A stretch of DNA of 64,000 nucleotides from contig CALGUG010000064.1 of assembly GCA_937902315.1 (NCBI GenBank), forward strand, positions 186,001 through 250,000. Reading direction: 5' to 3'. Both the position numbers and the translations under genes were made by a program. Positions 53,116 through 61,134 of the stretch are shown one piece after another. This DNA is from an uncultured Chloroflexales bacterium. Lineage in GTDB: Bacteria; Chloroflexota; Chloroflexia; Chloroflexales; Chloroflexaceae. The notes beneath the pieces were generated by a model that saw nothing but the letters and a program-made list of their open reading frames with translations, did not search any database and was not told the DNA's origin. Within the stretch, counting starts at the first letter, position 1, and each line of letters opens with the position of its first letter.

Positions 53116-53964
53116 ATGCACGATTCTGCTACATATACAGATGATGCCACTGGGCCTTTCACGCCTGCGCCGCCGCGCGAGCTTGTGATCGCTGGCCACT
53201 ACATCAGCGGCGCGCGTTATCGGGTTCAGCGCATCAATGGAACGCGCAACTGGTTTTTGACCTACACACGCGCTGGCGGCGGCCAATACATCATCAATGG
53301 AGAGACCTTCCGTTGCCAAGAGGGCGATGTGATCTTGTTATCGCCCGGCACAGTGCATGACTACGGGACATCACCCGATAAAGAGCTATGGGATTTCTAT
53401 TGGACCCACTTTCAGCCGCGCGATTATTGGCTCGATTGGCTCTCATTCGCAGAGAGCGCGCCCGGCCTGCGCAAACAGACCATCCCTAACCCACAAAATA
53501 GCAACGAGATCGAAGAAGCTTTCCAGCGTTTGTTGCGACGTAGCCAGCGCGCTGGCACGTGGCAAACCTCGCTGAGCGAAAACGCGCTCGAAGAGATCAT
53601 CATTTTGATTGCTCAGGAGGCGGCTCGCTCGGCGTCGCACCTCTTCGATACGCGCGTCGCCACCGTGATGCAAACCATTCGCGACCGTTATCACGAGCCA
53701 CTCACAGTCAGCTCGCTCGCCGAACTGGTCGGGCTTTCGCCCTCGCGTCTGGCGCACCTGTTTAAAGCCCAAACCGGCAGCGCCTTAATCGAAACGATCA
53801 TCGCCTTTCGCCTGCGCCAGGCGGCCCGCCTGCTCGAATTCACCGATCTGCCGATCAGCACGATCGCCAGCGCGGTCGGTTTCGAATCGAGCTTCTACTT
53901 TTCGCGCCAGTTTCGGCACAACTTCGGCTGTAGCCCCAGCGCCTACCGCCGCCGAACGGTTTAA
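53116..53964 (+). CDS. AraC family transcriptional regulator
   Basis: A 282-aa regulator. The N-terminal cupin-like domain (about 25-110) has GGGQYIINGETFRCQEGDV and LLSPGTVHDY. Two HTH motifs of the AraC type occupy about 180-280: LTVSSLAELVGLSPSRLAHLF and ISTIASAVGFESSFYFSRQF. It diverges from the sugar ABC/GH2 cluster and most likely activates it on binding a sugar. Confidence 0.92.
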   Translation: MHDSATYTDDATGPFTPAPPRELVIAGHYISGARYRVQRINGTRNWFLTYTRAGGGQYIINGETFRCQEGDVILLSPGTVHDYGTSPDKELWDFYWTHFQPRDYWLDWLSFAESAPGLRKQTIPNPQNSNEIEEAFQRLLRRSQRAGTWQTSLSENALEEIIILIAQEAARSASHLFDTRVATVMQTIRDRYHEPLTVSSLAELVGLSPSRLAHLFKAQTGSALIETIIAFRLRQAARLLEFTDLPISTIASAVGFESSFYFSRQFRHNFGCSPSAYRRRTV

Positions 53965-54119
53965 GCTCTGGAGGGTTAGTGCGTCGAATACGATCAGCAT
54001 ATCTGGCTTGCGAGCAAGCGCAAAGTTGCTACTCAGATGCTGGGTCGAGAGCGAAATTACTCGTCACAACGCGCTCTCAGCAGAACTATTGTCTAAATCG
54101 AGCCCCAAATGATTGTCTC
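53965..54119. other. Gap between the AraC gene and lysN
   Basis: No gene or repeat seen. Confidence 0.35.
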
Positions 54120-54148
54120 TTTGCAGTGCAGCGCGAGAGCGGTATACT
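54120..54148 (+). promoter_or_regulatory. Probable lysN promoter
   Basis: TTTGCA, 17 nt, TATACT. The -10 box lies inside an inverted repeat (GGTATACTTAC/GTAAGTACC) that could act as an operator. Confidence 0.6.
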
Positions 54149-54174
54149 TACCGTAAGTACCTTGGGGTGCTAGC

Positions 54175-54237
54175 GTGGTGATCGCTACACCACTTTTGAT
54201 TCTTAGGTTAGTGGTCTAGAGGTTAGGCACCACTAAC
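54175..54237 (+). promoter_or_regulatory. Stem-loop leader of lysN
   Basis: Two local stems, GTGGTG/CACCAC (54175-54193, followed by TTTT) and GTTAGTGGT/ACCACTAAC (54207-54237). GTGGT and ACCAC elements of the two stems can also pair across, which gives mutually exclusive folds just before the start codon. A regulatory RNA is possible; this is inference from base pairing. Confidence 0.4.
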
Positions 54238-54242
54238 GAGAA

Positions 54243-55463
54243 ATGAGAACGACGTTTATGGACACTTGGAATGAGCGCCTTTCAGAAGCCGCAAAATCGA
54301 TCAAAAGCTCAGCGATCCGCGACTTGTTGAAGGTAACAGAACAACCTGAGGTGATCTCTTTTGCAGGAGGTCTTCCCGCACCAGAATGTTTCCCGACCGA
54401 AGAACTTACCGCCGCCACCGAACGCGTATTGGTTGAGCAGCCACTTGCAGCGCTTCAATATGGCCCAACCGAAGGCTATACGCCTTTGCGAGAGCTGATC
54501 GCCCAGCACATGACTCGTCTCAACGTCGATGTACCTATGAGTCAAGTATTGATCAGCAGCGGCTCACAGCAGGCGCTCGATCAGATCGGTAAGCTTTTCA
54601 TTGATCCGGGAGCCTTGGTAGCGGTAGAAGAGCCGACCTATCTGGGCGCTTTGCAGGCTTGGGGCCCTTACAAACCAAGCTATGTCACCATTCCAATGGA
54701 TGATGAAGGCTTGAAAGTCGATGCACTACAGGCCATTTTGGAAGAGGGCGCTCGCCCACGTTTCCTCTATTTGGTCTCGTGCTTCCAGAACCCAACCGGT
54801 GTAACGCTCTCGGCAGAGCGCAAAATCGCCTTGCTAAAGTTGGCAGCTCAATATAACCTGCCGATCGTCGAAGACGATCCTTATGGCGAATTGTACTATG
54901 AGGGCGAGCGCCCGCCGCTTCTGGCCGCCCAGGATATCGCAATGCACGGCGAGCTGCGCCACGTGATCTATCTCAGCACCTTCTCGAAGGTACTTGCCCC
55001 TGGTCTGCGTGTTGGCTGGGTGATCGCACCCCAAGCGCTGATCAGTAAATTCGTCTCGGCCAAGCAAGGTATGGATCTGCACTCGGGCAGTTTGGCCCAA
55101 GCCAGCGCCTATGAAGCCTGTCGTACAGGTCTGCTCGAGCGCCATGTGCCGACCATTCGCGCTATCTACCACGAGCGCCGCGACGCTATGCTGGCGGCCC
55201 TTGAGGAGCATATGCCAGCTGGCGTAAAGTGGACCCGCCCCAAAGGTGGCATGTTTGTCTGGCTGACTGTGCCAGAACACATCGATACCACCGAACTGCT
55301 GAGCGTGGCGCTGCAAGAGAATGTAGCGTTTGTGCCGGGCACAACCTTCTATGCCAATGGCGGCGGCACCAACACCATGCGCCTCAACTTCTCGCACCCC
55401 TCTGCCGAGAAGATCAAGCAAGGTGTGGTTCGGCTAGCCAACGCGATTAAGGCCCGCCTCTAG
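54243..55463 (+). CDS. lysN: 2-aminoadipate transaminase
   Basis: A 406-aa fold-type I PLP aminotransferase that makes alpha-aminoadipate from 2-oxoadipate, feeding LysX. It is close along its length to Thermus LysN: ISFAGGLPAPECFP, LQYGPTEGYTPLR, SCFQNPTGVTLS and the PLP lysine in YLSTFSKVLAPGLRVGW. A second ATG at 54258 is an alternative start; neither has a strong Shine-Dalgarno. It lies 45 kb from the lysine operon and supplies one missing enzyme. Broad aromatic or branched-chain specificity is also known in this family. Confidence 0.85.
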   Translation: MRTTFMDTWNERLSEAAKSIKSSAIRDLLKVTEQPEVISFAGGLPAPECFPTEELTAATERVLVEQPLAALQYGPTEGYTPLRELIAQHMTRLNVDVPMSQVLISSGSQQALDQIGKLFIDPGALVAVEEPTYLGALQAWGPYKPSYVTIPMDDEGLKVDALQAILEEGARPRFLYLVSCFQNPTGVTLSAERKIALLKLAAQYNLPIVEDDPYGELYYEGERPPLLAAQDIAMHGELRHVIYLSTFSKVLAPGLRVGWVIAPQALISKFVSAKQGMDLHSGSLAQASAYEACRTGLLERHVPTIRAIYHERRDAMLAALEEHMPAGVKWTRPKGGMFVWLTVPEHIDTTELLSVALQENVAFVPGTTFYANGGGTNTMRLNFSHPSAEKIKQGVVRLANAIKARL

Positions 55464-55523
55464 GGCCGAATGAGGGCGATCGTTGTGCATAGCTTGCGCT
55501 TGTAAAACTCAAGCTTGTGATAC

Positions 55524-55564
55524 AAGAGGTGTGGGTTCTCATAGGATCCACGCCTCTTTTTTTG
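55524..55564 (+). terminator. Terminator of lysN
   Basis: AAGAGGTGTGG and CCACGCCTCTT followed by seven T. Confidence 0.88.
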
Positions 55565-55569
55565 TTTTG

Positions 55570-55689
55570 ATACTAAATCCGGTTGATTAGGTTCTCTTTG
55601 GTCTTCGGCAGAGCGGAACGTGTCTCTTTTTTCCCGGCTTTTCGTTTTTCTGAGTGAAGAGAATGCAGGTCTTTAAACGGATTTGGTAT
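55570..55689 (+). mobile_element. MITE-like element copy 8 (full length)
   Basis: 120 bp from ATACTAAATCCGG to CGGATTTGGTAT, nearly identical to copy 5. Confidence 0.75.
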
Positions 55690-55830
55690 GACCTATACAA
55701 TACTGCTATTTGAGCGCAACAAACGTATCAAAAAACGGAATGTCTTTTTGGCCCGTGGCAGAGCGGAACTCAGCTATTTTTCCCTTTTCCGTTTCCCCGA
55801 GTTACAAGCATACTCGTTGAGCAACGAAAC
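55690..55830 (+). repeat. MITE-like element, degenerate copy 9
   Basis: Directly follows copy 8: TTTTTGGCCCGTGGCAGAGC and AACTCAGCTATTTTTCCC match the interior of the family. The right end is lost. The arrangement repeats that of copies 5 and 6. Confidence 0.5.
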
Positions 55831-55930
55831 GCAGCGTTCCAGCCTGCTCGGTGTTTGCACCGGGCAGGTTACAGCGAAAGCGACGGAGGCAGCGAAGCGC
55901 TCGACGGACCGAATGGGAGGACAGCCGCTC

Positions 55931-55951
55931 TGATAGCCGTAGGCGGACGCG
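55931..55951 (-). repeat. REP-like element copy 11
   Basis: TGATAGCCGTAGGCGGACGC, then GGTCGAAGCC. A GGACCGAATGGGAGG flank lies on the 5' side, not the usual 3' side. Confidence 0.8.
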
Positions 55952-56082
55952 GTCGAAGCCTTCTTTGGGGTGAAGAGCCTTTCCGCCAGTGCAAGACAAG
56001 ATTGGTATAGAAAGCGCTTAAACGGATTACGAACGAGCCATGGTACACTTGGAAAAAGCAACAGCCTATGAGGAATATCTCC

Positions 56083-57006
56083 ATGAGCGCAAATAAACGA
56101 ATTATCCTAGCTGGGGCGACCGGTTTAATTGGACGTCATCTCTACGCCCAGTTACGCGAACACGGCTATGATGTCGTCGCCCTCGTTCGTAATCCCGATA
56201 AGGCGGCAGAGCGTCTTCCTAAAAATAGTCGCATCTTTGCTTGGCAGCCGGGCAAAGATGGCGAGTGGAGCAAAGAGGTCGATGGCGCCTACGCGGTTAT
56301 CTGCTTGGCGGGCGCTTCGGTCTATGCTCAGCGTTGGACAGCGGCGTATAAAAAACAGATTCACGACTCGCGCGTGATAGCCATGCGCGGGCTGGTAGAA
56401 GCCGCACTGAAGGTTCAACAGAAACCGCAAGTGATCATGTATGGCTCTGCAGTGGGCTATTATGGCTCTTGCGACGATACAAAGCTGACCGAAAGTGCGC
56501 CCGCAGGCAACGACTTTTTGGCTCGCGTTTGTATCGATGGCGAACGCGAGTTGCTGCCCGCCCAAGAGGCCGGAATCCGCACCATCGCGCTGCGCACTGG
56601 CCTTGTGCTCGACCACAACGAGGGCGCCCTGCCCAAAATGTTGCTGCCATTCCGCTTTTTTGTGGGTGGCCACTTCGGCAATGGCGATCAGTGGATCTCG
56701 TGGATTCACCGCGACGACGAGGTAGCGCTGATAAGCTTTGCGCTCGAAAACGAGGCGATCTGCGGCCCGCTGAATGTCACCGCGCCCGAACCCGTCACCA
56801 ATCGCGAATTCAGCGCCACCCTCGGCCGTGTCTACGCCACGCCAGCTTGGCTACGAGTACCGAGCTTCGCCCTTAAAGCGGCGCTGGGCGAGTTTTCTGA
56901 ATCGATCTTAAACGGGCAGCGCGTTATTCCCGCTAAAGCGCTCGAGGCCGGATTCATCTTTCGCTATCCCTACCTCGCTGCGGCCTTGCGCCAGATTTTA
57001 GGCTGA
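56083..57006 (+). CDS. TIGR01777-type NAD-dependent epimerase
   Basis: A 307-aa short-chain dehydrogenase-like protein (YfcH group). The Rossmann motif is ILAGATGLIGRHL. YYGSCDDTKLTE, the C-terminal domain with WISWIHRDDEVALI and NVTAPEPVTNREF are family marks. Its substrate is unknown. The start at ATG 56083 follows GAGGA; an ATG five codons earlier is less likely. TACACT at 56043 may be a -10. Confidence 0.88.
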   Translation: MSANKRIILAGATGLIGRHLYAQLREHGYDVVALVRNPDKAAERLPKNSRIFAWQPGKDGEWSKEVDGAYAVICLAGASVYAQRWTAAYKKQIHDSRVIAMRGLVEAALKVQQKPQVIMYGSAVGYYGSCDDTKLTESAPAGNDFLARVCIDGERELLPAQEAGIRTIALRTGLVLDHNEGALPKMLLPFRFFVGGHFGNGDQWISWIHRDDEVALISFALENEAICGPLNVTAPEPVTNREFSATLGRVYATPAWLRVPSFALKAALGEFSESILNGQRVIPAKALEAGFIFRYPYLAAALRQILG

Positions 57007-57057
57007 AAAAGCCGCGTTCAAAGTGGTTTTTTGGTCTATAAAGACAAAATCGATCGT

Positions 57058-57075
57058 GGTATACTGAAAACAAGG
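57058..57075 (+). promoter_or_regulatory. TATACTGAAAACAAGG promoter element, copy A
   Basis: An extended -10 (GGTATACT) followed by GAAAACAAGG. The same 16 bases lie at 60920-60935 upstream of the cNMP-binding gene. Confidence 0.5.
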
Positions 57076-57105
57076 CCCAAGCTCAATTGATCACAGTGAA
57101 ATGGT

Positions 57106-57906
57106 ATGGCACGCACAAGCTTTAATCCCAATCACGATGGGTTTGCCTTTGTAAACTCATGGACATTCAATCCGTCGGAAAAAGCTGAAATGAAGACAGC
57201 TTTGAACCAGTCGATCGACGGTGCGTTTAAGTCGTTGCCCCGCTCAAAGGCCTCGCTCGCATCTTCCTCGATCGGCTCGACCCTACGCAATTGGATCCTC
57301 CAAGCGATGCCTGACACCTACGGGATGTGTGGCGGTATGGCCTATGCTGCGCTCGACTATTTCCGGTGCGGCCTACCAGTTCCACGTGGCAAGAGCTATA
57401 TGGATCATCCGAACTATGATACGCCCGAAGGCCGTCTGGTGCGCGATTACCTCTGGGAGCGCCAAAAACAGAGCTTTACGATCAACGCACCGACCCTACT
57501 CGGCTGGATGATTATGCTGCATATCGACCTGCCCTTTGTCGACGATGGTCCTTCGTGGGTCTTGAAGAAGACGATCGGCGAGTGGAAAGAGCTGAAGCAG
57601 TATCTCGATAGTGGCACGCCTTGGCCGCTCTGCTTGATCGGCACATCGCGCAGCCCGTTCGACAACCACCAAGTGTTGGCGATCGGCTACGATGATCCGG
57701 GCGATGGCACTGGCACGCTCTATCTCTACGATTCCAACGCGCCCGATGTGGTCTCGGTCACCAAGCTCGACTTCCGCCACGAATACCTTGTGGCCGAAGA
57801 GAGCTGCCCGAGCCCGGCCCGTGGCCCTTTGCGCGGCTTTTTCTGTGGGGCCTATACCCCGCAAATCCCTCCGCTTATTCCGAGCAGCTTGCAACGCCAA
57901 GTCTAA
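57106..57906 (+). CDS. Candidate papain-fold cysteine peptidase-like protein
   Basis: A 266-aa protein that I do not recognise by family. It has YGMCGGMAYAA (Cys75), FDNHQVLAIGYD (His188) and LYLYDSNAP (Asp209) in the order and local context of the Cys-His-Asp triad of papain/C39-like peptidases. No signal peptide is seen. A peptidase or transglutaminase-like role is inference from these motifs. Monocistronic, with its own promoter-like element and terminator. Confidence 0.65.
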   Translation: MARTSFNPNHDGFAFVNSWTFNPSEKAEMKTALNQSIDGAFKSLPRSKASLASSSIGSTLRNWILQAMPDTYGMCGGMAYAALDYFRCGLPVPRGKSYMDHPNYDTPEGRLVRDYLWERQKQSFTINAPTLLGWMIMLHIDLPFVDDGPSWVLKKTIGEWKELKQYLDSGTPWPLCLIGTSRSPFDNHQVLAIGYDDPGDGTGTLYLYDSNAPDVVSVTKLDFRHEYLVAEESCPSPARGPLRGFFCGAYTPQIPPLIPSSLQRQV

Positions 57907-57917
57907 ACAAACACACA

Positions 57918-57944
57918 GAGAGCGATGGGCCTTCCATCGCTCTC
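57918..57944 (+). terminator. Terminator of the papain-like gene
   Basis: GAGAGCGATGG-GCCTT-CCATCGCTCTC, 11 nt after the stop codon. Confidence 0.7.
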
Positions 57945-58008
57945 ATTCTGCATCCACCTGATTTTTAGCGCTTTGACGGCGAGGTCTCTCCTTTCCATTC
58001 GGTCTCTA

Positions 58009-58030
58009 GCGCGTCCGCCTACGGCTATCA
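58009..58030 (+). repeat. REP-like element copy 12
   Basis: GCGCGTCCGCCTACGGCTAT, preceded by CCATTCGGTCTCTAG, the reverse complement of the standard flank. Confidence 0.85.
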
Positions 58031-58044
58031 GCAGGGCTAATCTG

Positions 58045-58080
58045 CCCTCATCCCCGACCCTTCTCCTGCATTGCGGGAGC
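58045..58080 (+). repeat. CCCTCATCCCC repeat, copy 2
   Basis: CCCTCATCCCCGACCCTTCT followed by CTGCATTGCGGGAG. Confidence 0.65.
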
Positions 58081-58121
58081 TGTACATTAGCCACAAATCG
58101 ACATACGGTCAGCGTTATCGG

Positions 58122-58165
58122 CCCTCACCCCCGGCCCCCTCTCCCGCACTGCGGGCGAGGGGGGT
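58122..58165 (+). repeat. CCCTCACCCCC repeat, copy 3
   Basis: CCCTCACCCCCGGCCCCCTC followed by CCGCACTGCGGGCGAGGG. Confidence 0.65.
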
Positions 58166-58324
58166 GAATATCGCCTTGTGCTGCCGACACGACTTTTAGG
58201 TAATGCATAGTTGCGGGAGAAGGGAGCGATACGCGACCCGCTTAAAGAGCTGCCCCCGCGAAACGGGAACAAGTCGAACAAATCACACCGATCTCGAAGC
58301 GATCAAACGAGCTAAAGCGCTTGC

Positions 58325-58900
58325 TTAGGCGGTCTTGCCGATCAGCCCACGGCTTCCAAACTCGCCCGCATCGCTGCTAAAGACCGTAAAGGCCATCGTA
58401 AACCAGCAGATCGAGAGGGCCGTAACGGAGGCGGCCACAAAACCCGGCGCATCGATGGGTGTGCCCAGCACCACCGAAGCCAACAAACTGGTGATCATCA
58501 CCAAACCGCTGGGCAAAACGCCATAGCGACGCCAACCCGGCAAGCTGCCCACAACAGCGGTAGTGACGCCCACCAAGGTCATGGTGAACATGCTGAGCGG
58601 CCAAGCGATATCGGTAACGATAAAGAGGATGTTATCGGGAGCGAAGATCTGGGTAGCCTCAAAGAGACCGAACAAAAAGGCCATAGAGACCAACACCATT
58701 TGCAATATCAGCACTCCACGTCCCCATTTGCTGCTTCCCGTCGCTTTAAGCTGCCACAGCCCCAACAGGCTACAAAACGAACCGGCCATAAAAAGCATAC
58801 TCGCAATGCCCACCACCACAGGCGAATCCGAGATCACAACTTCGGCAAACATCGCTGGCGAACATATCATCGCTATTAAGCCAAGCACTTTGCGATTCAT
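58325..58900 (-). CDS. Integral membrane protein of unknown function
   Basis: A 191-aa protein with about six hydrophobic segments (for example VVVGIASMLFMAGSFCSLLGL and GVLILQMVLVSMAFLFGLF). It starts MNRKVLGLIAMICSP behind AAGGAG. No family recognised; it resembles small DUF998/DUF4386-like membrane proteins only in shape. Alone between repeats and tsaD. Confidence 0.72.
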   Translation of the reverse strand: MNRKVLGLIAMICSPAMFAEVVISDSPVVVGIASMLFMAGSFCSLLGLWQLKATGSSKWGRGVLILQMVLVSMAFLFGLFEATQIFAPDNILFIVTDIAWPLSMFTMTLVGVTTAVVGSLPGWRRYGVLPSGLVMITSLLASVVLGTPIDAPGFVAASVTALSICWFTMAFTVFSSDAGEFGSRGLIGKTA

Positions 58901-59188
58901 GACTGCTCCTTATTTCATGAGTGTTGCTCAAATTTGTTGTCATTGAGAGCGAGCATAACGCTTTCGGAAAGAAACTTCATGAGTTCGCAGTCATAAGATT
59001 TGTCCCGAATCGCATGAGACTTGCGCGGATAAAGCCTGGGACAAGGGCCTATGCTTTGTGACAAATGCGGAAATAAGCTGGGCTATGTATAATAGAAAGA
59101 GTACCGATAGTTGATCGTATACCTTGTCGCTTGGAATGGCGCTTAGATCAGGGCGCTGGCCTGAGCTTGAAAAGAATCGCTAGAATGT

Positions 59189-60346
59189 ATGACAATGCAA
59201 ACTTCGCCTAGCCTACAACAAAAGTCGAGTTTGACGCTGTTGGCGCTCGAAACTTCGTGCGACGAGACAGCGGCAGCAGTTGTACGCGATGGCCGCCATA
59301 TCCTTGCTAATGTTGTTGCTTCTCAGATGGATGAGCATCGTCGCTATGGCGGAATCGTTCCTGAGGTAGCATCGCGCCAGCATATCCTCAGCCTAAGCGC
59401 CGTGGTCAACGAGGCAGTCAGCGCTGTTCCAGGCGGCTGGGATGGAATCGATGCGATAGCCGCGACCTATGGCCCGGGCCTGAGCGGTGCGCTTTTAACC
59501 GGTCTCAACGCCGCCAAAGGCATGGCTTGGGCGCGCGGCCTGCCCTTTGTGGGCGTCAACCACCTAGAGGCCCATATCTACGCCAACTGGCTGATCGACA
59601 CGCCCGACCAGCCCAGCGAAGAGCCTGAATTCCCGATTGTGGCCCTGATCGTCAGCGGCGGTCACACGGTGTTGGTCTTGCTGCGCGGCCACGGACGCTA
59701 CGAAGTGCTGGGCCAAACCCGCGATGACGCAGCGGGCGAAGCCTTCGACAAAGTGGCGCGCATTCTGAAGTTAGGCTACCCAGGAGGCCCGTCTATTCAG
59801 CGCGCCGCGCAAGGGGTAACCGGCGCTGGAGTATTGCCTCGCGCTTGGCTGCGTGGCAGTTACGACTTCTCGTTCAGCGGCTTAAAGACCGCTGTGCTGC
59901 ACAAAGTGCAAGAGCACCAAGCCCGCGAGGCCAAGCTGATCACCGAGGTGCGCGGCGCGCGCGGCACCAAATACCAAGCAAACGACGGCAGCACAGCCAA
60001 AGAGAGCCGTAGCCTGCCATCAACGCCCGCCAACGAGCGCTTTGCGGCCCAGTTGGCCTACGCCTTCCAAGAGTCGGTCGTCGATGTCTTGGTGAGCAAA
60101 ACCGTCGATGCCGCCCGCGAATACGGTGCCTCTGAGATTCTGCTGGCGGGAGGTGTGGCGGCCAACACCCGACTGCGCGCCGAGCTAACCCGCCGCGCTA
60201 ACATCCCAGTGCGCTACCCCCACATCTCGCTCTGTACCGACAACGCCGCTATGGTGGCGGCGGCAGCTTACTACCGCTTCGATGCTGGCCTGCAAAGCGG
60301 TTGGGATCTCGATGTACAGCCCAATCTGCGATTGATAGAAGCCTAA
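59189..60346 (+). CDS. tsaD: tRNA N6-adenosine threonylcarbamoyltransferase
   Basis: A 385-aa ASKHA-fold enzyme that transfers the threonylcarbamoyl group to A37 of tRNAs reading ANN codons, with TsaB and TsaE. It opens LLALETSCDETAAAVV; metal histidines are His125 and His129 in NHLEAHIYANW; SGGHTVLVLL and GGVAANTRLR are conserved. Residues about 240-282 form a basic, low-complexity insertion (TEVRGARGTKYQANDGS) that most bacterial TsaD lack. Starts at ATG 59189 or 59195; the ribosome-binding site is weak. Confidence 0.94.
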   Translation: MTMQTSPSLQQKSSLTLLALETSCDETAAAVVRDGRHILANVVASQMDEHRRYGGIVPEVASRQHILSLSAVVNEAVSAVPGGWDGIDAIAATYGPGLSGALLTGLNAAKGMAWARGLPFVGVNHLEAHIYANWLIDTPDQPSEEPEFPIVALIVSGGHTVLVLLRGHGRYEVLGQTRDDAAGEAFDKVARILKLGYPGGPSIQRAAQGVTGAGVLPRAWLRGSYDFSFSGLKTAVLHKVQEHQAREAKLITEVRGARGTKYQANDGSTAKESRSLPSTPANERFAAQLAYAFQESVVDVLVSKTVDAAREYGASEILLAGGVAANTRLRAELTRRANIPVRYPHISLCTDNAAMVAAAAYYRFDAGLQSGWDLDVQPNLRLIEA

Positions 60347-60355
60347 CATGCTGTC

Positions 60356-60514
60356 ATACCACATCCAGTTGATTACTTGCTATTTGGCCTTCGACTGAGC
60401 GAAATGTGACTACGTTTATTGTGTGATATTTCCGCTGCAGCGCGAAATATCACACAACGCTTTCCACGTTTTGGTTGCGTTACAAGAGCGTAAGTCTTTA
60501 AACGGATGTGATAT
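60356..60514 (+). mobile_element. MITE-like element copy 10
   Basis: 159 bp from ATACCACATCCA to CGGATGTGATAT. The A-to-C change in the left end is matched by T-to-G in the right end, so the ends still pair. Inside is a strong extra stem TGTGATATTTC...GAAATATCACA. Confidence 0.7.
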
Positions 60515-60550
60515 CAGTTAGGCCGCCCAGACAAAAATCAGCTATTTCTG

Positions 60551-60600
60551 CAAGAAAGTCATCCAGCAACGCCGAAATAAGCGCTTATGGATGACTTTGT
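60551..60600 (+). other. Hairpin in the tsaD-cNMP gene gap
   Basis: AAAGTCATCC and GGATGACTTT pair around a loop with AAGCGCTT. The 60515-61134 gap holds no convincing gene; ATAAGCGCTT recurs at 60626. Confidence 0.45.
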
Positions 60601-60919
60601 CTTTGCAATGCGCATATAAGCGCTTTGTTATCGATTCGTAGTTAAGATGAAAAGCTTGTCGCGCTGCTTTGTTAGTGCTTCCAGGCGATCCCTTGCGCAT
60701 GTGGAGTTCATGCAAATATAGCTCGCAGGAGATCATGGCCCTATTGCTGAATTGCATGCGGAATAACACGGCTTGAGGCGCGAAAGAAACTGTTCCTCTA
60801 CTTGATACTCTTTACGTTCTTTTGACCCTTTGGTTTGAAATAGAGAGACCTGTATTTCGCTATTATGTAAGCATTTGTTGATTTTTAGGCGTCTATTGGT
60901 AAAAAAGGGTGATTTTTGC

Positions 60920-60935
60920 TATACTGAAAACAAGG
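60920..60935 (+). promoter_or_regulatory. TATACTGAAAACAAGG promoter element, copy B
   Basis: Identical to 57060-57075. It lies 200 nt before the cNMP-binding gene and probably contains its -10 box. Confidence 0.5.
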
Positions 60936-61134
60936 TTTGACGCCATCAGCGCTCTTTCATATCTCTTAAAGCCTGAGTTGTCATTCAACTTAGCTGTAAA
61001 GCATTGTGTCCACCTACCCTCCCATCCCACACCGACACAGTGGTTCTTTTTATATACCAGCTTGTTTTTCATCCACAAGGAGCACTGCTTCTAGCCTTTT
61101 CGGATCTTTCCCGGTCACATACGGAGCAACATCT

